From: an uncultured Thermomicrobiales bacterium | GTDB taxonomy: Bacteria; Chloroflexota; Chloroflexia; Thermomicrobiales; Thermomicrobiaceae | Length of the DNA stretch: 13,198 nucleotides | Direction: 5' to 3' | NCBI GenBank assembly: GCA_937891245.1 | Contig: CALAGB010000177.1 | Location: forward strand, 1 to 13,198 | Shown here: positions 1 through 6,995 of the stretch, one piece after another | Position numbering within the stretch: position 1 is the first letter of the stretch | Layout: each line of letters opens with the position of its first letter | Made by a program: the position numbers and the translations under genes | Notes under the pieces: generated by a model | Told to the model about the DNA's origin: nothing | Databases searched by the model: none | Seen by the model: the letters and a program-made list of their open reading frames with translations, nothing else

Positions 1-527
1 AACGCCTGGCCGCAACCATGGCCCTCGACGCGCACGATCTTCCGACTGCGCACGCCTGGCTCGAAGCCCACGATCGCTGGCTGGCATGGTCTGGAGCAGT
101 GCTCGGACGGGCCGAGGGAGCGATGGGATGGGCTGCGTATCATCACGCTGATAGCGATCCGACGAGCGCCCGTATCGCCGCTAAGCAGGCGTTGGCCCAT
201 GCATCGGACCCGCGCCAACCGCTCGCCCTACTGGCCGTCCACCGATTCCTCGGCCAACTCGATACCGAAGTCGCAGCATTCGACTCTGCTGCGGAGCATC
301 AGCGCGAATCGCTCGCACTGGCAGAGTCGTGCGCCGCCCCCTTCGAGCGCGCGCTGACCTTGCTGGAGATCGCCAAGCTGCGCGCGACGCAGGGTCGGAT
401 CGCCGATGCCAGAGCGCTTGTGGCCGAGGTGCGCGCGATCTGCGAGCCGCTGGAAGCGAAGCCGACGCTGGAGCGGGTCGCGGCGCTGGAGCAGCAGTTG
501 AGCGGGATCGGAGCGTCTAATGCCTGA
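1..527 (+). CDS. C-terminal TPR part of a large STAND/LAL-type protein (5' end outside window)
   Basis: The reading frame is open from the first bases of the window, so the gene is cut by the window edge; the ATG at 18 is probably internal. The visible ~174 residues are all alpha-helical TPR-like sequence. They align without gaps to the last ~160 residues of the next gene at roughly 60% identity by eye, with shared blocks such as QALAHASDPR, LGQLDTE, AAPFERALTLLEIA and AKPTLE. That makes the gene a tandem paralogue of the TIR-STAND gene downstream; whether it also carries a TIR or ATPase domain cannot be seen. Its last 8 bases (ATGCCTGA) contain the start codon of the next gene, so the two are probably translated in a coupled way. 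TPR tails in this family usually sense a ligand or partner protein; that role here is inference. Confidence 0.85.
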   Translation, partial: RLAATMALDAHDLPTAHAWLEAHDRWLAWSGAVLGRAEGAMGWAAYHHADSDPTSARIAAKQALAHASDPRQPLALLAVHRFLGQLDTEVAAFDSAAEHQRESLALAESCAAPFERALTLLEIAKLRATQGRIADARALVAEVRAICEPLEAKPTLERVAALEQQLSGIGASNA

Positions 528-3500
528 GGCGCCGTACGTCTTCATCAGTTATGCCAGCGCCGATCGCGAGCGGGTGCTACCAGTGGTCGACCGGCTCGAA
601 CAGGCCGGCGTCCGCGTGTGGATCGACCGGGACGGCATCCACGGTGGGGCGAACTACGCCTTGGAGATCGCCGAGGCGATCGAGGGCGCGACGGCCCTGA
701 TGCTGATGTGCTCGCCGGCCTCGCTCGCCTCCCGCAATGTCAAACAGGAGATCGCGCTGGCCTGGCGCTTCGAGCGTCCCTACCTGCCGATGCTCCTGGA
801 TCCGGTCGAGATCCCGAAGGACATCGCGTACTGGCTCGAAGCCTCGCAGTGGATCGAGCTGCTCGACCATCCTGAATCTGAATGGCTCGCCGCGCTCGGC
901 AAGGCCCTGGACCCATTCGGGATCAGGCTCCAGGCGACGACACAACCGCAGCCGGTGACGGCGACGCGCGAGCGGCCACTGCTGGTCGGCCGCGAGCGCG
1001 AGCAGGGGATTCTGCGTGGGCAACTGACGTCGATGCTGGCTGGTCATGGAAGTCTGGTGCTGGTTGGTGGTGAAGACGGGATCGGCAAGACGACGCTGGT
1101 CGACGATCTGACGATCGAGGCCGAGGAACAGGGTTGCCTGGTGCTCTGGGGCCATGCCTACGATCTGTCGGTCACACCGCCATACGGTCCCTGGCTGGAG
1201 ATCTTCCACCAGTACCGGACCGTCGCAGGGAGCACGCTCCCCCCGGCACCCTCGTTCGTATTCGACGCCGAGGAATTGTCGAGGGTTGGCTCGCAGGGAA
1301 CCCTCTTCGCGGCCGTGGCCGACTTTCTCCGGTCGGTCGCCACCCACCGTCCACTCATGCTTGTCCTCGACGACCTGCACTGGTTCGACCAGGCGAGTCT
1401 CGACTTCGTCCGATTCCTGGCGCGGCAGATCGGGAGCCAGCGTATCCTGCTCGTCGCCACCTACCGGAGCGACGAACTGCACCGGAGACATCCCATTTAT
1501 GATCTCCTGCCACTCCTCGTGCGGGAGGCGAGCGCCGAACGACTTGACGTTGGCCGGCTCGCCGCGACCGGCTATCACGCGCTCATCGCGAGCCGCTATG
1601 CTCTGGAGGACCGCGATGAAGAGCGCCTGGCCGCGTACCTGACGTCGCATGCGGAGGGGAATCCCCTGTATGCCGGAGAGTTGCTGCGGACGCTGGAACA
1701 CGATGAGGTGGTGCAGCAGCACGGTGACCGCTGGCAGGTCGGTGACCTGACGACGGTGCGCATGCCACCGCTACTGCGGCAGGTGATCGAGGGACGCCTG
1801 GCGGTTCTGAACGCGGACACCCGCGCGCTGCTGCAAGTCGGGGCGGTCATCGGTCAGGAGGTGCCGCTGGATCTCTGGCAGCAGGCGTCCGGAGCGGACG
1901 CCGCCGCCTTGATCGCGGCATTAGAGCAGGGACGTGCGGCGCAACTGGTCGACGAAGGACCCGGTAGCGATGACTGGCACTTTCATCACGCTCTGATCCG
2001 TGAGGCGCTGTATACAGATCTGATCTCGCTGCGTCGCCGCGGCTGGCATCGCACGGTGGCCGAGGCGCTGGCCGGCCGGCCCAAGCCGGTCCCTGACACG
2101 GTCGCCCACCACTTCCAGCAGGCCGGTGATGTGCGGGCCGTGGCCTGGCTCTTGGAGTCCGCTCGGCGCGCCCGGATGGCGTTCGCCATCGCTATGGCGG
2201 TCGAGCAGCTCAATATGGCCCTCGCGCTGGACGAGCAGCACGATGGTGTCAGCGGCCTACGCGGCTGGATATTGGCCGCGCTGGCGGGTATGGGCGAGCT
2301 CTTCGCCCACGTCGATGAATGCATGCGCATGCTCGACGAAGCGATGGATATTGCGGAGCAGTCGAGTGACGCCGCCTTAGTGGCGCTTGTCGAGTGGTAC
2401 CGAGCGTATATCGAAATCACCTGGTCTGCTCCGGCCGGGGAGATGCTTGCTAGTGCCCGCGACCGCATCCAGGCCCTGCCGACTGAAGAGCGGGAGCGGC
2501 TCTTCGGCTTCATCTACGGCGCGTCCGGCGCACCGCTCGACCCGAGCGGCCCAGAGATAACGTGTATGGTCATTGGATTCCTCGCACAGTCGGGACAGTA
2601 CCGCGAGGCACTCGCAAGCATCGAGCGGGTCCGCGAGGGGCATCCAAAGCTGTCGGCAGGCGCGTTGCACGGTATCGACAACGCTCTCATGGTGTGTTTT
2701 CAGGCGCTTGGACGGCCGGATGACGCACTCCCCTACTACGGGCGTCTCCTCGCCGCGCACCGTCGCGACAGGGTCTCGAACTGGTCGGCGGTCACGACGT
2801 GGCTGAAACTGCGCGACCTAGTTCTGGTCTACTGGCCCGACCGGATCGCGCTGCGCCAGTCGGTGGCGGACGAGGCGGTCGCAGCCGTCCGTCTGGCCAA
2901 GGACGAGCAGGCGTTCAGCCAGTACATGCCGGACGAGGTTGGAATCGTCTGGCTGCTCTTCCTTGACGGCCGGTGGGATGACGCGCGTCGCGTTGTTGAA
3001 GAGGCGGCCGACCGCTGGTCCTACGTAATGACGGCTGCACCCTGGATGAACCTCTCACGTCACCAGGGTAAACGGGACATGGCGCTGGCGCGGTTGCCGC
3101 TCGTGTTCCCTGATGGCCCCGCCTCGCGGCCTGGACGCACGACGTTCGAGACGTCGGTCTACTGCATGCACCCCGCCATCGAGATTGCGCTCGATGCCGG
3201 TGACCTTGCCACGGCGCGCGCCTGGTTGGAGTGCCACGACCGCTGGATGGCCTGGAGCGGCAACATTCCGCTGACCACCATCGGTCACTGCCTCTGGGCA
3301 CGGTACTACCGCGTCGCCGAGGACTCTTTCACCGCGCGCGAGCGGGCCGAGCAGGCCCTCGCCCACGCCTCCGATCCCCGCCGGCCCCTCGCACTGATCG
3401 ATGCCAACCGCGTGCTCGGCCAGCTCGACACCGAAGCCGCACAACTCAACGCAGCTGAAGAGCATCTGAGAGCGTCACTCCGACTCGCCGATGCCTGCGC

Positions 3501-3681
3501 GGCACCCTTCGAGCGTGCCTTGACACTGCTCGAGATCGCCCGCCTGCGCATCGCTGAAGAGCGGAGCGACGAAGCACGTGCGCTACTCGCTGAGGTGGGA
3601 GCCATCTGCGAACCGCTTGGGGCGAAGCCGACGCTGGAGCTAGTGTCGGAACTGGAACGCACCCTACTGCCTGACTCATAA
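520..3681 (+). CDS. TIR - STAND (AAA_16-like) ATPase - TPR protein
   Basis: The product has 1053 residues. An N-terminal TIR domain (about 5-115) shows FISYASADRERV (8-19), VWIDRDGI (33-40) and a VKQEIALA helix (74-81). E77 in that helix matches the position of the catalytic glutamate of NAD+-cleaving TIRs such as SARM1. A P-loop ATPase follows: Walker A GEDGIGKT (184-191), Walker B LVLDDLHWFD (281-290), a sensor-like VATYR (312-316), then the GNPLYAGELLR (380-390) and FHHALIREALY (488-498) motifs typical of MalT/LAL-type ATPases. From about 535 to the end it is helical TPR-like sequence. There is no C-terminal LuxR helix-turn-helix, so it is not an ordinary LAL regulator. The ATG at 520 overlaps the upstream paralogue's stop and has GGAG 6 nt before it. 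Known: TIR-STAND proteins couple ligand-driven oligomerisation to NAD+ degradation or signalling. Inferred: an NLR-like immune or stress sensor. No clear terminator follows. Confidence 0.9.
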   Translation: MPEAPYVFISYASADRERVLPVVDRLEQAGVRVWIDRDGIHGGANYALEIAEAIEGATALMLMCSPASLASRNVKQEIALAWRFERPYLPMLLDPVEIPKDIAYWLEASQWIELLDHPESEWLAALGKALDPFGIRLQATTQPQPVTATRERPLLVGREREQGILRGQLTSMLAGHGSLVLVGGEDGIGKTTLVDDLTIEAEEQGCLVLWGHAYDLSVTPPYGPWLEIFHQYRTVAGSTLPPAPSFVFDAEELSRVGSQGTLFAAVADFLRSVATHRPLMLVLDDLHWFDQASLDFVRFLARQIGSQRILLVATYRSDELHRRHPIYDLLPLLVREASAERLDVGRLAATGYHALIASRYALEDRDEERLAAYLTSHAEGNPLYAGELLRTLEHDEVVQQHGDRWQVGDLTTVRMPPLLRQVIEGRLAVLNADTRALLQVGAVIGQEVPLDLWQQASGADAAALIAALEQGRAAQLVDEGPGSDDWHFHHALIREALYTDLISLRRRGWHRTVAEALAGRPKPVPDTVAHHFQQAGDVRAVAWLLESARRARMAFAIAMAVEQLNMALALDEQHDGVSGLRGWILAALAGMGELFAHVDECMRMLDEAMDIAEQSSDAALVALVEWYRAYIEITWSAPAGEMLASARDRIQALPTEERERLFGFIYGASGAPLDPSGPEITCMVIGFLAQSGQYREALASIERVREGHPKLSAGALHGIDNALMVCFQALGRPDDALPYYGRLLAAHRRDRVSNWSAVTTWLKLRDLVLVYWPDRIALRQSVADEAVAAVRLAKDEQAFSQYMPDEVGIVWLLFLDGRWDDARRVVEEAADRWSYVMTAAPWMNLSRHQGKRDMALARLPLVFPDGPASRPGRTTFETSVYCMHPAIEIALDAGDLATARAWLECHDRWMAWSGNIPLTTIGHCLWARYYRVAEDSFTARERAEQALAHASDPRRPLALIDANRVLGQLDTEAAQLNAAEEHLRASLRLADACAAPFERALTLLEIARLRIAEERSDEARALLAEVGAICEPLGAKPTLELVSELERTLLPDS

Positions 3682-3692
3682 AACCTAAAGAA

Positions 3693-3739
3693 CCTCCGCG
3701 ACCTCTGCGCCTCTCTACGAGACAATCCGCCTCTCCGCG
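3693..3739. repeat. Imperfect 9-bp-period CTC(T/C)GCG tract
   Basis: Directly after the TIR-STAND gene the sequence reads as successive ~9-base units: CCTCCGCGA (3693-3701), CCTCTGCGC (3702-3710), CTCTCTACG (3711-3719). After a short interruption comes CCTCTCCGCG (3730-3739). It lies between a stop codon and the gatC promoter and is not coding. Similar CTCTGCG-type intergenic repeats are familiar to me from other bacterial genomes, but I cannot confirm relatedness. It could be a degenerate dispersed repeat or chance low complexity. Confidence 0.4.
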
Positions 3740-3757
3740 TCCGTACGCTGCCGAATG

Positions 3758-3785
3758 GTGACGAACGGCGCGCGTGTGCTACACT
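3758..3785 (+). promoter_or_regulatory. Candidate sigma-A promoter of the gatC-gatA operon
   Basis: An extended -10 element TGC-TACACT is visible, with the hexamer at 3780-3785. It is preceded by a 16-bp spacer and a -35-like GTGACG (3758-3763, 4 of 6 to TTGACA). Transcription would start near 3792 and give a leader of about 54 nt before the gatC start at 3846. It is the only well-placed promoter-like sequence between the TIR-STAND gene and gatC. Confidence 0.45.
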
Positions 3786-3845
3786 CGGCGCTGTGTCTGG
3801 ACGGCACGAGAGATCGGTCTTTACACCCGGAGAGGGCTCGAATTT

Positions 3846-4139
3846 ATGACGCTGAGCCTCGAAGAAGTCGATCACGTGGCGTTGCTGGCGCGGCTTGGGC
3901 TGGCGCCGGACGAGCGCGAGCGGATGCGCGAGCAGCTTTCGTCGATCCTGGAGCACATCAGCCTCCTGGAAGAGATCGATACCGAGGCGATCCCGCCGAC
4001 CGCCCAGGTCATTACCCTGGAGAACGTCATGCGCGACGATGAGGTTCGCCCGTCGTTGCCGGTCGAAGACGTGCTCCGCAATGCGCCCCGTAGCGAAGAC
4101 AACATGTTCAAAGTCAACGCCGTACTTGAGGAATCCTGA
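3846..4139 (+). CDS. gatC: Aspartyl/glutamyl-tRNA(Asn/Gln) amidotransferase subunit C
   Basis: The product has 97 residues, the usual GatC length. GatC is the small belt-like subunit that holds GatA and GatB together in the cytoplasmic GatCAB complex, which converts misacylated Glu-tRNA(Gln) or Asp-tRNA(Asn) to the correct amide form. Family features visible: an N-terminal helix EEVDHVALLARLGL, the QLSSILEHISLLEEIDT helix pair, the P-T pair in IPPTAQV, RDDEV, and LRNAPRSEDNMFKV near the end. The ATG at 3846 is chosen because GGAGAGGG (3829-3836) sits 9 nt upstream and the family N-terminus starts there; the frame stays open upstream (ATG at 3774), but those residues look non-coding. gatA follows after 13 bp. 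No gatB is present in the window. Confidence 0.95.
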   Translation: MTLSLEEVDHVALLARLGLAPDERERMREQLSSILEHISLLEEIDTEAIPPTAQVITLENVMRDDEVRPSLPVEDVLRNAPRSEDNMFKVNAVLEES

Positions 4140-4152
4140 GAGCGAGGTCCCT

Positions 4153-5646
4153 GTGTCGGTCGATCTCACCGCCTTGACGGCCAGCGAGGCACGTCGACGG
4201 CTCGACAACCGCGAATTCAGCGCCGAGGAATTGACGCAGGCGCATCTCACGCGGATCGATTTGGTCGAGCCACAGGTGCGCGCCTTCATTACCGTCATGC
4301 GGGATGTCGCGCTGGAACAGGCGCGGGCCGCCGATGCGCGCATCGCGCGCGGCGAGGGCAGTCTGCTGACCGGCATTCCGGTCGCTCTCAAGGATATTCT
4401 CTGCACGACCGATGCTCCGACGACGGCCGCTTCGCGTATGCTGGAGGGCTATCGCTCGGTCTATGACGCGACGGTCGTGCGCAAGCTGCGCGAGCAGGGC
4501 GCCGTCTTTATGGGCAAGACGAATACCGATGAGTTCGCCATGGGCTCGTCGACCGAAAACTCGGCCTTCTTCACGACACACAATCCGTGGGATCTGAGCC
4601 GCGTGCCGGGTGGCAGCAGCGGTGGCTCGTCGGCGTCGGTTGCGGCAAACGAGGCGATGCTCTCGCTCGGTTCCGATACCGGCGGCTCGATCCGCCAGCC
4701 GGGCGGCTTCTGTGGCGTCATCGGCATGAAGCCGACCTACGGCCGCGTCTCACGCTTCGGCCTGATCGCTTTCGCCAGCAGCCTCGATCAGATTGGTCCA
4801 TTCGCGCGGACGGTGCGCGACGCGGCGATGATGCTGGAGGCGATCAGCGGGAATGACCCGAACGATTCGACCTCGGTCGATGTGCCGGTGCCGAGTTACA
4901 CGAACCTGCTCGATGCGGCCGGCCGTGATTTGCACGGCGTAAAGGTCGGTGTGGCACGCGAATACCAGATCGACGGCGTGGCAGCGGGCGTGCAGTCGGC
5001 GGTTGATGCCGCGGTTGAGGATTTGAAGAAGCTCGGCGCCGAAATTGTTGAAGTCAGCCTGCCGCACACGAAGTACGCGCTGGCGACCTACTATATCGTC
5101 GCCCCGGCCGAGGCGAGCGCCAACCTGGCGCGCTTCGATGGGGTGAAGTACGGCTTGAGCCTCGAAGCGGACAACCTGCTCGACAGCTACCTGCGTACGC
5201 GCGGGGAGGGCTTCGGGCCGGAAGTCAAGCGACGCATCATGCTCGGCACCTACGCGCTCAGTTCCGGTTACTACGACGCCTACTACGTCAAGGCGCAGAA
5301 GGTGCGCACGCTGCTCAAGCGCGATTTCGACGAGGCCTTCGAGAAGGTCGATGTCATCGTGACGCCGACTTCACCGACCGTCGCCTTCGGCATCGGCGAG
5401 CGGACGACCGACCCGATCCAGATGTATCTCTCGGATATCTTCACGATTCCGGCGAACATGGCCGGCATCCCGGGCATCGCCGTGCCGTGCGGCTTCTCGG
5501 ACGGCCTGCCGGTCAGCTTGCAATTCATGGGACGCGCCTTCGACGAGGCAGGCGTCCTGCGTGTCGCGCACGTCTACGAACAGGCGACCGACTGGCACAC
5601 GCGGCGCCCCGAGTTCGTGTCGTCCGCATCGGTGGAAACGGCATAG
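4153..5646 (+). CDS. gatA: Aspartyl/glutamyl-tRNA(Asn/Gln) amidotransferase subunit A
   Basis: The product has 497 residues and is a complete amidase-signature protein. GatA is the glutaminase of GatCAB: it releases ammonia from glutamine for transamidation of the misacylated tRNA bound by GatB. The Ser-cisSer-Lys triad is intact: K80 (in PVALKDI), S155 (in VPGGSSGGSS) and S179 (in GSDTGGSIRQP). The 24-residue gap between the two serines matches characterised GatA proteins. The start is taken as GTG at 4153, with GAGG (4144-4147) 5 nt upstream; it gives the family N-terminus (LTALTASEARRRLDNREFSAEELTQA). The frame is open further upstream but that part overlaps gatC out of frame. It is followed 5 bp later by the septum-initiator-like gene, so it is probably co-transcribed with both neighbours. 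Confidence 0.97.
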   Translation: MSVDLTALTASEARRRLDNREFSAEELTQAHLTRIDLVEPQVRAFITVMRDVALEQARAADARIARGEGSLLTGIPVALKDILCTTDAPTTAASRMLEGYRSVYDATVVRKLREQGAVFMGKTNTDEFAMGSSTENSAFFTTHNPWDLSRVPGGSSGGSSASVAANEAMLSLGSDTGGSIRQPGGFCGVIGMKPTYGRVSRFGLIAFASSLDQIGPFARTVRDAAMMLEAISGNDPNDSTSVDVPVPSYTNLLDAAGRDLHGVKVGVAREYQIDGVAAGVQSAVDAAVEDLKKLGAEIVEVSLPHTKYALATYYIVAPAEASANLARFDGVKYGLSLEADNLLDSYLRTRGEGFGPEVKRRIMLGTYALSSGYYDAYYVKAQKVRTLLKRDFDEAFEKVDVIVTPTSPTVAFGIGERTTDPIQMYLSDIFTIPANMAGIPGIAVPCGFSDGLPVSLQFMGRAFDEAGVLRVAHVYEQATDWHTRRPEFVSSASVETA

Positions 5647-5651
5647 CGCCG

Positions 5652-6062
5652 ATGGCTGACCTGCTTACAAACGTCGTCGCAAATCTTCGCCGGATGCGCG
5701 GCCGCCTGGTGATCGTGCTGGTGCTGATCGTCGGCGCCTACTTCCTGGTTGCCTTCGGCGAGCAAGCCTGGAAAGCGCGCCAACTCGAGGGCGAAGTCGC
5801 CGAACGCCAATCGGCCGTCAACGATCTGACCGTACAGAAACAGCAATTGCAGACGCAGCTCGACCAGTACTCCAGCGACCAATACCTTGCCTTCGTCGAG
5901 CAGAAAGCCCGCCAGGATCTCAACCTCTCGCGCCCCGGCGAAAAAGTCCTGCTTGTCCGTTGGCAGGGTGCGCCATCTCCAACCCCCACCGCGATCGCCA
6001 CGCCTGAGCCGCCCCACAAAGCGAACTGGGATAAATGGCTCGATCTGTTCGGGATACGGTGA
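5652..6062 (+). CDS. FtsB/DivIC-family septum formation initiator-like membrane protein
   Basis: The product has 136 residues with the bitopic layout of FtsB/DivIC: a short basic cytoplasmic N-terminus (NLRRMRGR), one transmembrane helix at about 18-36, and a coiled coil at about 40-74 (heptad-like Q/L/E-rich sequence). Then comes the family's C-terminal signature, seen here as FVEQKARQDLNLSRPGEKVL (81-100). A proline/threonine-rich tail and a tryptophan-rich end follow. These proteins join FtsL and FtsQ/DivIB in the divisome to regulate septal peptidoglycan synthesis. The ATG at 5652 lies 5 bp after the gatA stop. No close Shine-Dalgarno is present (GGTGGAAA lies about 13 nt upstream), so translation may rely on coupling to gatA. 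The family assignment is fairly firm; which member it is cannot be told. Confidence 0.85.
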   Translation: MADLLTNVVANLRRMRGRLVIVLVLIVGAYFLVAFGEQAWKARQLEGEVAERQSAVNDLTVQKQQLQTQLDQYSSDQYLAFVEQKARQDLNLSRPGEKVLLVRWQGAPSPTPTAIATPEPPHKANWDKWLDLFGIR

Positions 6063-6203
6063 GCGAGCTTCCCACGATCGATGAGCGTTGTTCGCCCTTT
6101 CCGTCAGCCCGAGGGTGCGCGAATCTCCATCGATTGACATTGACGTTGCCCGGACGGCGTTAGTCGCCCCGTGAACCGATCATCAATTTCCGCAATCGTT
6201 CCC

Positions 6204-6236
6204 CGCTACGGTGCGCCCAACGGCGTCACCGTAGCG
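6204..6236. terminator. Long hairpin over the lipoprotein stop codon, between convergent genes
   Basis: CGCTACGGTG (6204-6213) and CACCGTAGCG (6227-6236) form a perfect 10-bp stem. It continues inward as CGCC (6214-6217) with GGCG (6222-6225), leaving one bulged T and a 4-nt loop. The TAG stop of the minus-strand lipoprotein gene (6206-6208) lies inside the stem. No clear U-tract follows on either strand, so this is either an unusual terminator, possibly bidirectional for the convergent genes, or a 3'-end stabilising hairpin. Confidence 0.5.
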
Positions 6237-6970
6237 GCAGCCGGTGCGTCTTTGAGCGAAACGGCGGGGAGGTTCATATCGGCGGGCGGTGAGCCAGTGT
6301 GTAGCGCCGAGACCACTGCGTTTGCCAGATCGCGGTATGGATGACGATCTGACTTGTCCATAAACGGAGCTACGGTTTCATCATCTAGCACGATCAGCTG
6401 CCCAGATTGCCCACCGACAAGTGTGTAGACCGTCGTCGCATCAGCCTCCTGCGAGCTACGCATGGCCTCTGGTCGTGCGAGAAAAAGCAGCACATGGTTG
6501 CCAACCGCGAGTGTTCCGGCATCCGGGTTGCGAATCGTGCAGTCCCCGATCGTTCCTCCCTCGGTCGCAACAGTCACCGTATCCGACGCTACTCCGCGTA
6601 AGCGGCTTTGAACGTCAACGACGTAATCGGTGGTGATCGTACGCGAAACACCGCCTGTCTGCTTCTCCATGCCGACCGTAAGCGGTTCGCTCCACTCTGA
6701 GGGAAGTTGCTTGCTTACTGTTCCCACGACGATTTGTTCCGATGCCCATGCAAACTCACCAATCCCAGAGATGTCCGGATAGAGTGCATAGCCAGTCATC
6801 CCACACAGAGCAGAAAGCGACGAAACAGGACTCACAGGTGTCGACGTGGTTTCGCTGGTTACGGTCGATGCACCGTTGTTCGTCGTACTGATTGGACTGA
6901 CCTCGCCACATCCAACGATCAAAAATATCGCTAGCGCACCGGCGAGCCGCCGGAACGTGAATGCACTCAT
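6206..6970 (-). CDS. Secreted lipoprotein of unknown function, downstream of the metalloprotease
   Basis: The product has 254 residues. The N-terminus is a lipoprotein signal: basic FRR, hydrophobic LAGALAIFLIVG, lipobox IVG-C with the lipidated cysteine at 21, then a Ser/Thr-rich linker. The remaining ~190 residues look like a beta-rich domain: QIVVGTVSKQ, TDYVVDVQSRLRG, a glycine-rich EGGTIGDC stretch, LAVGNHVLLFLARPE and YTLVGGQSGQLIV. I recall this pattern (transit strand, 'VGNHVLLFL', 'VGGQSGQ') from uncharacterised proteins found near matrixin-type peptidases, but cannot verify it. GGGAG lies 6 nt before the ATG at 6970 and only 3 nt before the adjacent ATG at 6973, so 6970 is chosen. 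The gene starts 25 bp after the protease stop, so the two are probably an operon. Base composition is AT-richer than the flanks. Confidence 0.75.
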   Translation of the reverse strand: MSAFTFRRLAGALAIFLIVGCGEVSPISTTNNGASTVTSETTSTPVSPVSSLSALCGMTGYALYPDISGIGEFAWASEQIVVGTVSKQLPSEWSEPLTVGMEKQTGGVSRTITTDYVVDVQSRLRGVASDTVTVATEGGTIGDCTIRNPDAGTLAVGNHVLLFLARPEAMRSSQEADATTVYTLVGGQSGQLIVLDDETVAPFMDKSDRHPYRDLANAVVSALHTGSPPADMNLPAVSLKDAPAAATVTPLGAP

Positions 6971-6995
6971 CATGCTCTCCCACACCGCGAATGGC

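Noticed and set aside
577..1722. 381-residue open frame antisense to the TIR-STAND gene
   Set aside because: It lies wholly opposite strongly supported TIR and ATPase domains, is rich in Arg/Gln/Pro without domains, and is a typical shadow frame in GC-rich DNA.
3895..4152. Upstream in-frame extension of gatA
   Set aside because: It overlaps gatC in another frame and does not resemble any GatA N-terminus; GTG 4153 with its own ribosome site gives the normal protein.
3306..4406. 366-residue minus-strand open frame across the TIR-STAND 3' end, gatC and gatA 5' end
   Set aside because: It runs antisense through three well-supported genes and a promoter region; its Ser/Arg-rich product has no recognisable motif.
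6077..6134. ATCGATG/CATCGAT inverted repeat after the septum-initiator-like gene
   Set aside because: Only 7 bp with a 44-nt loop and no T-run; too weak to call a terminator.
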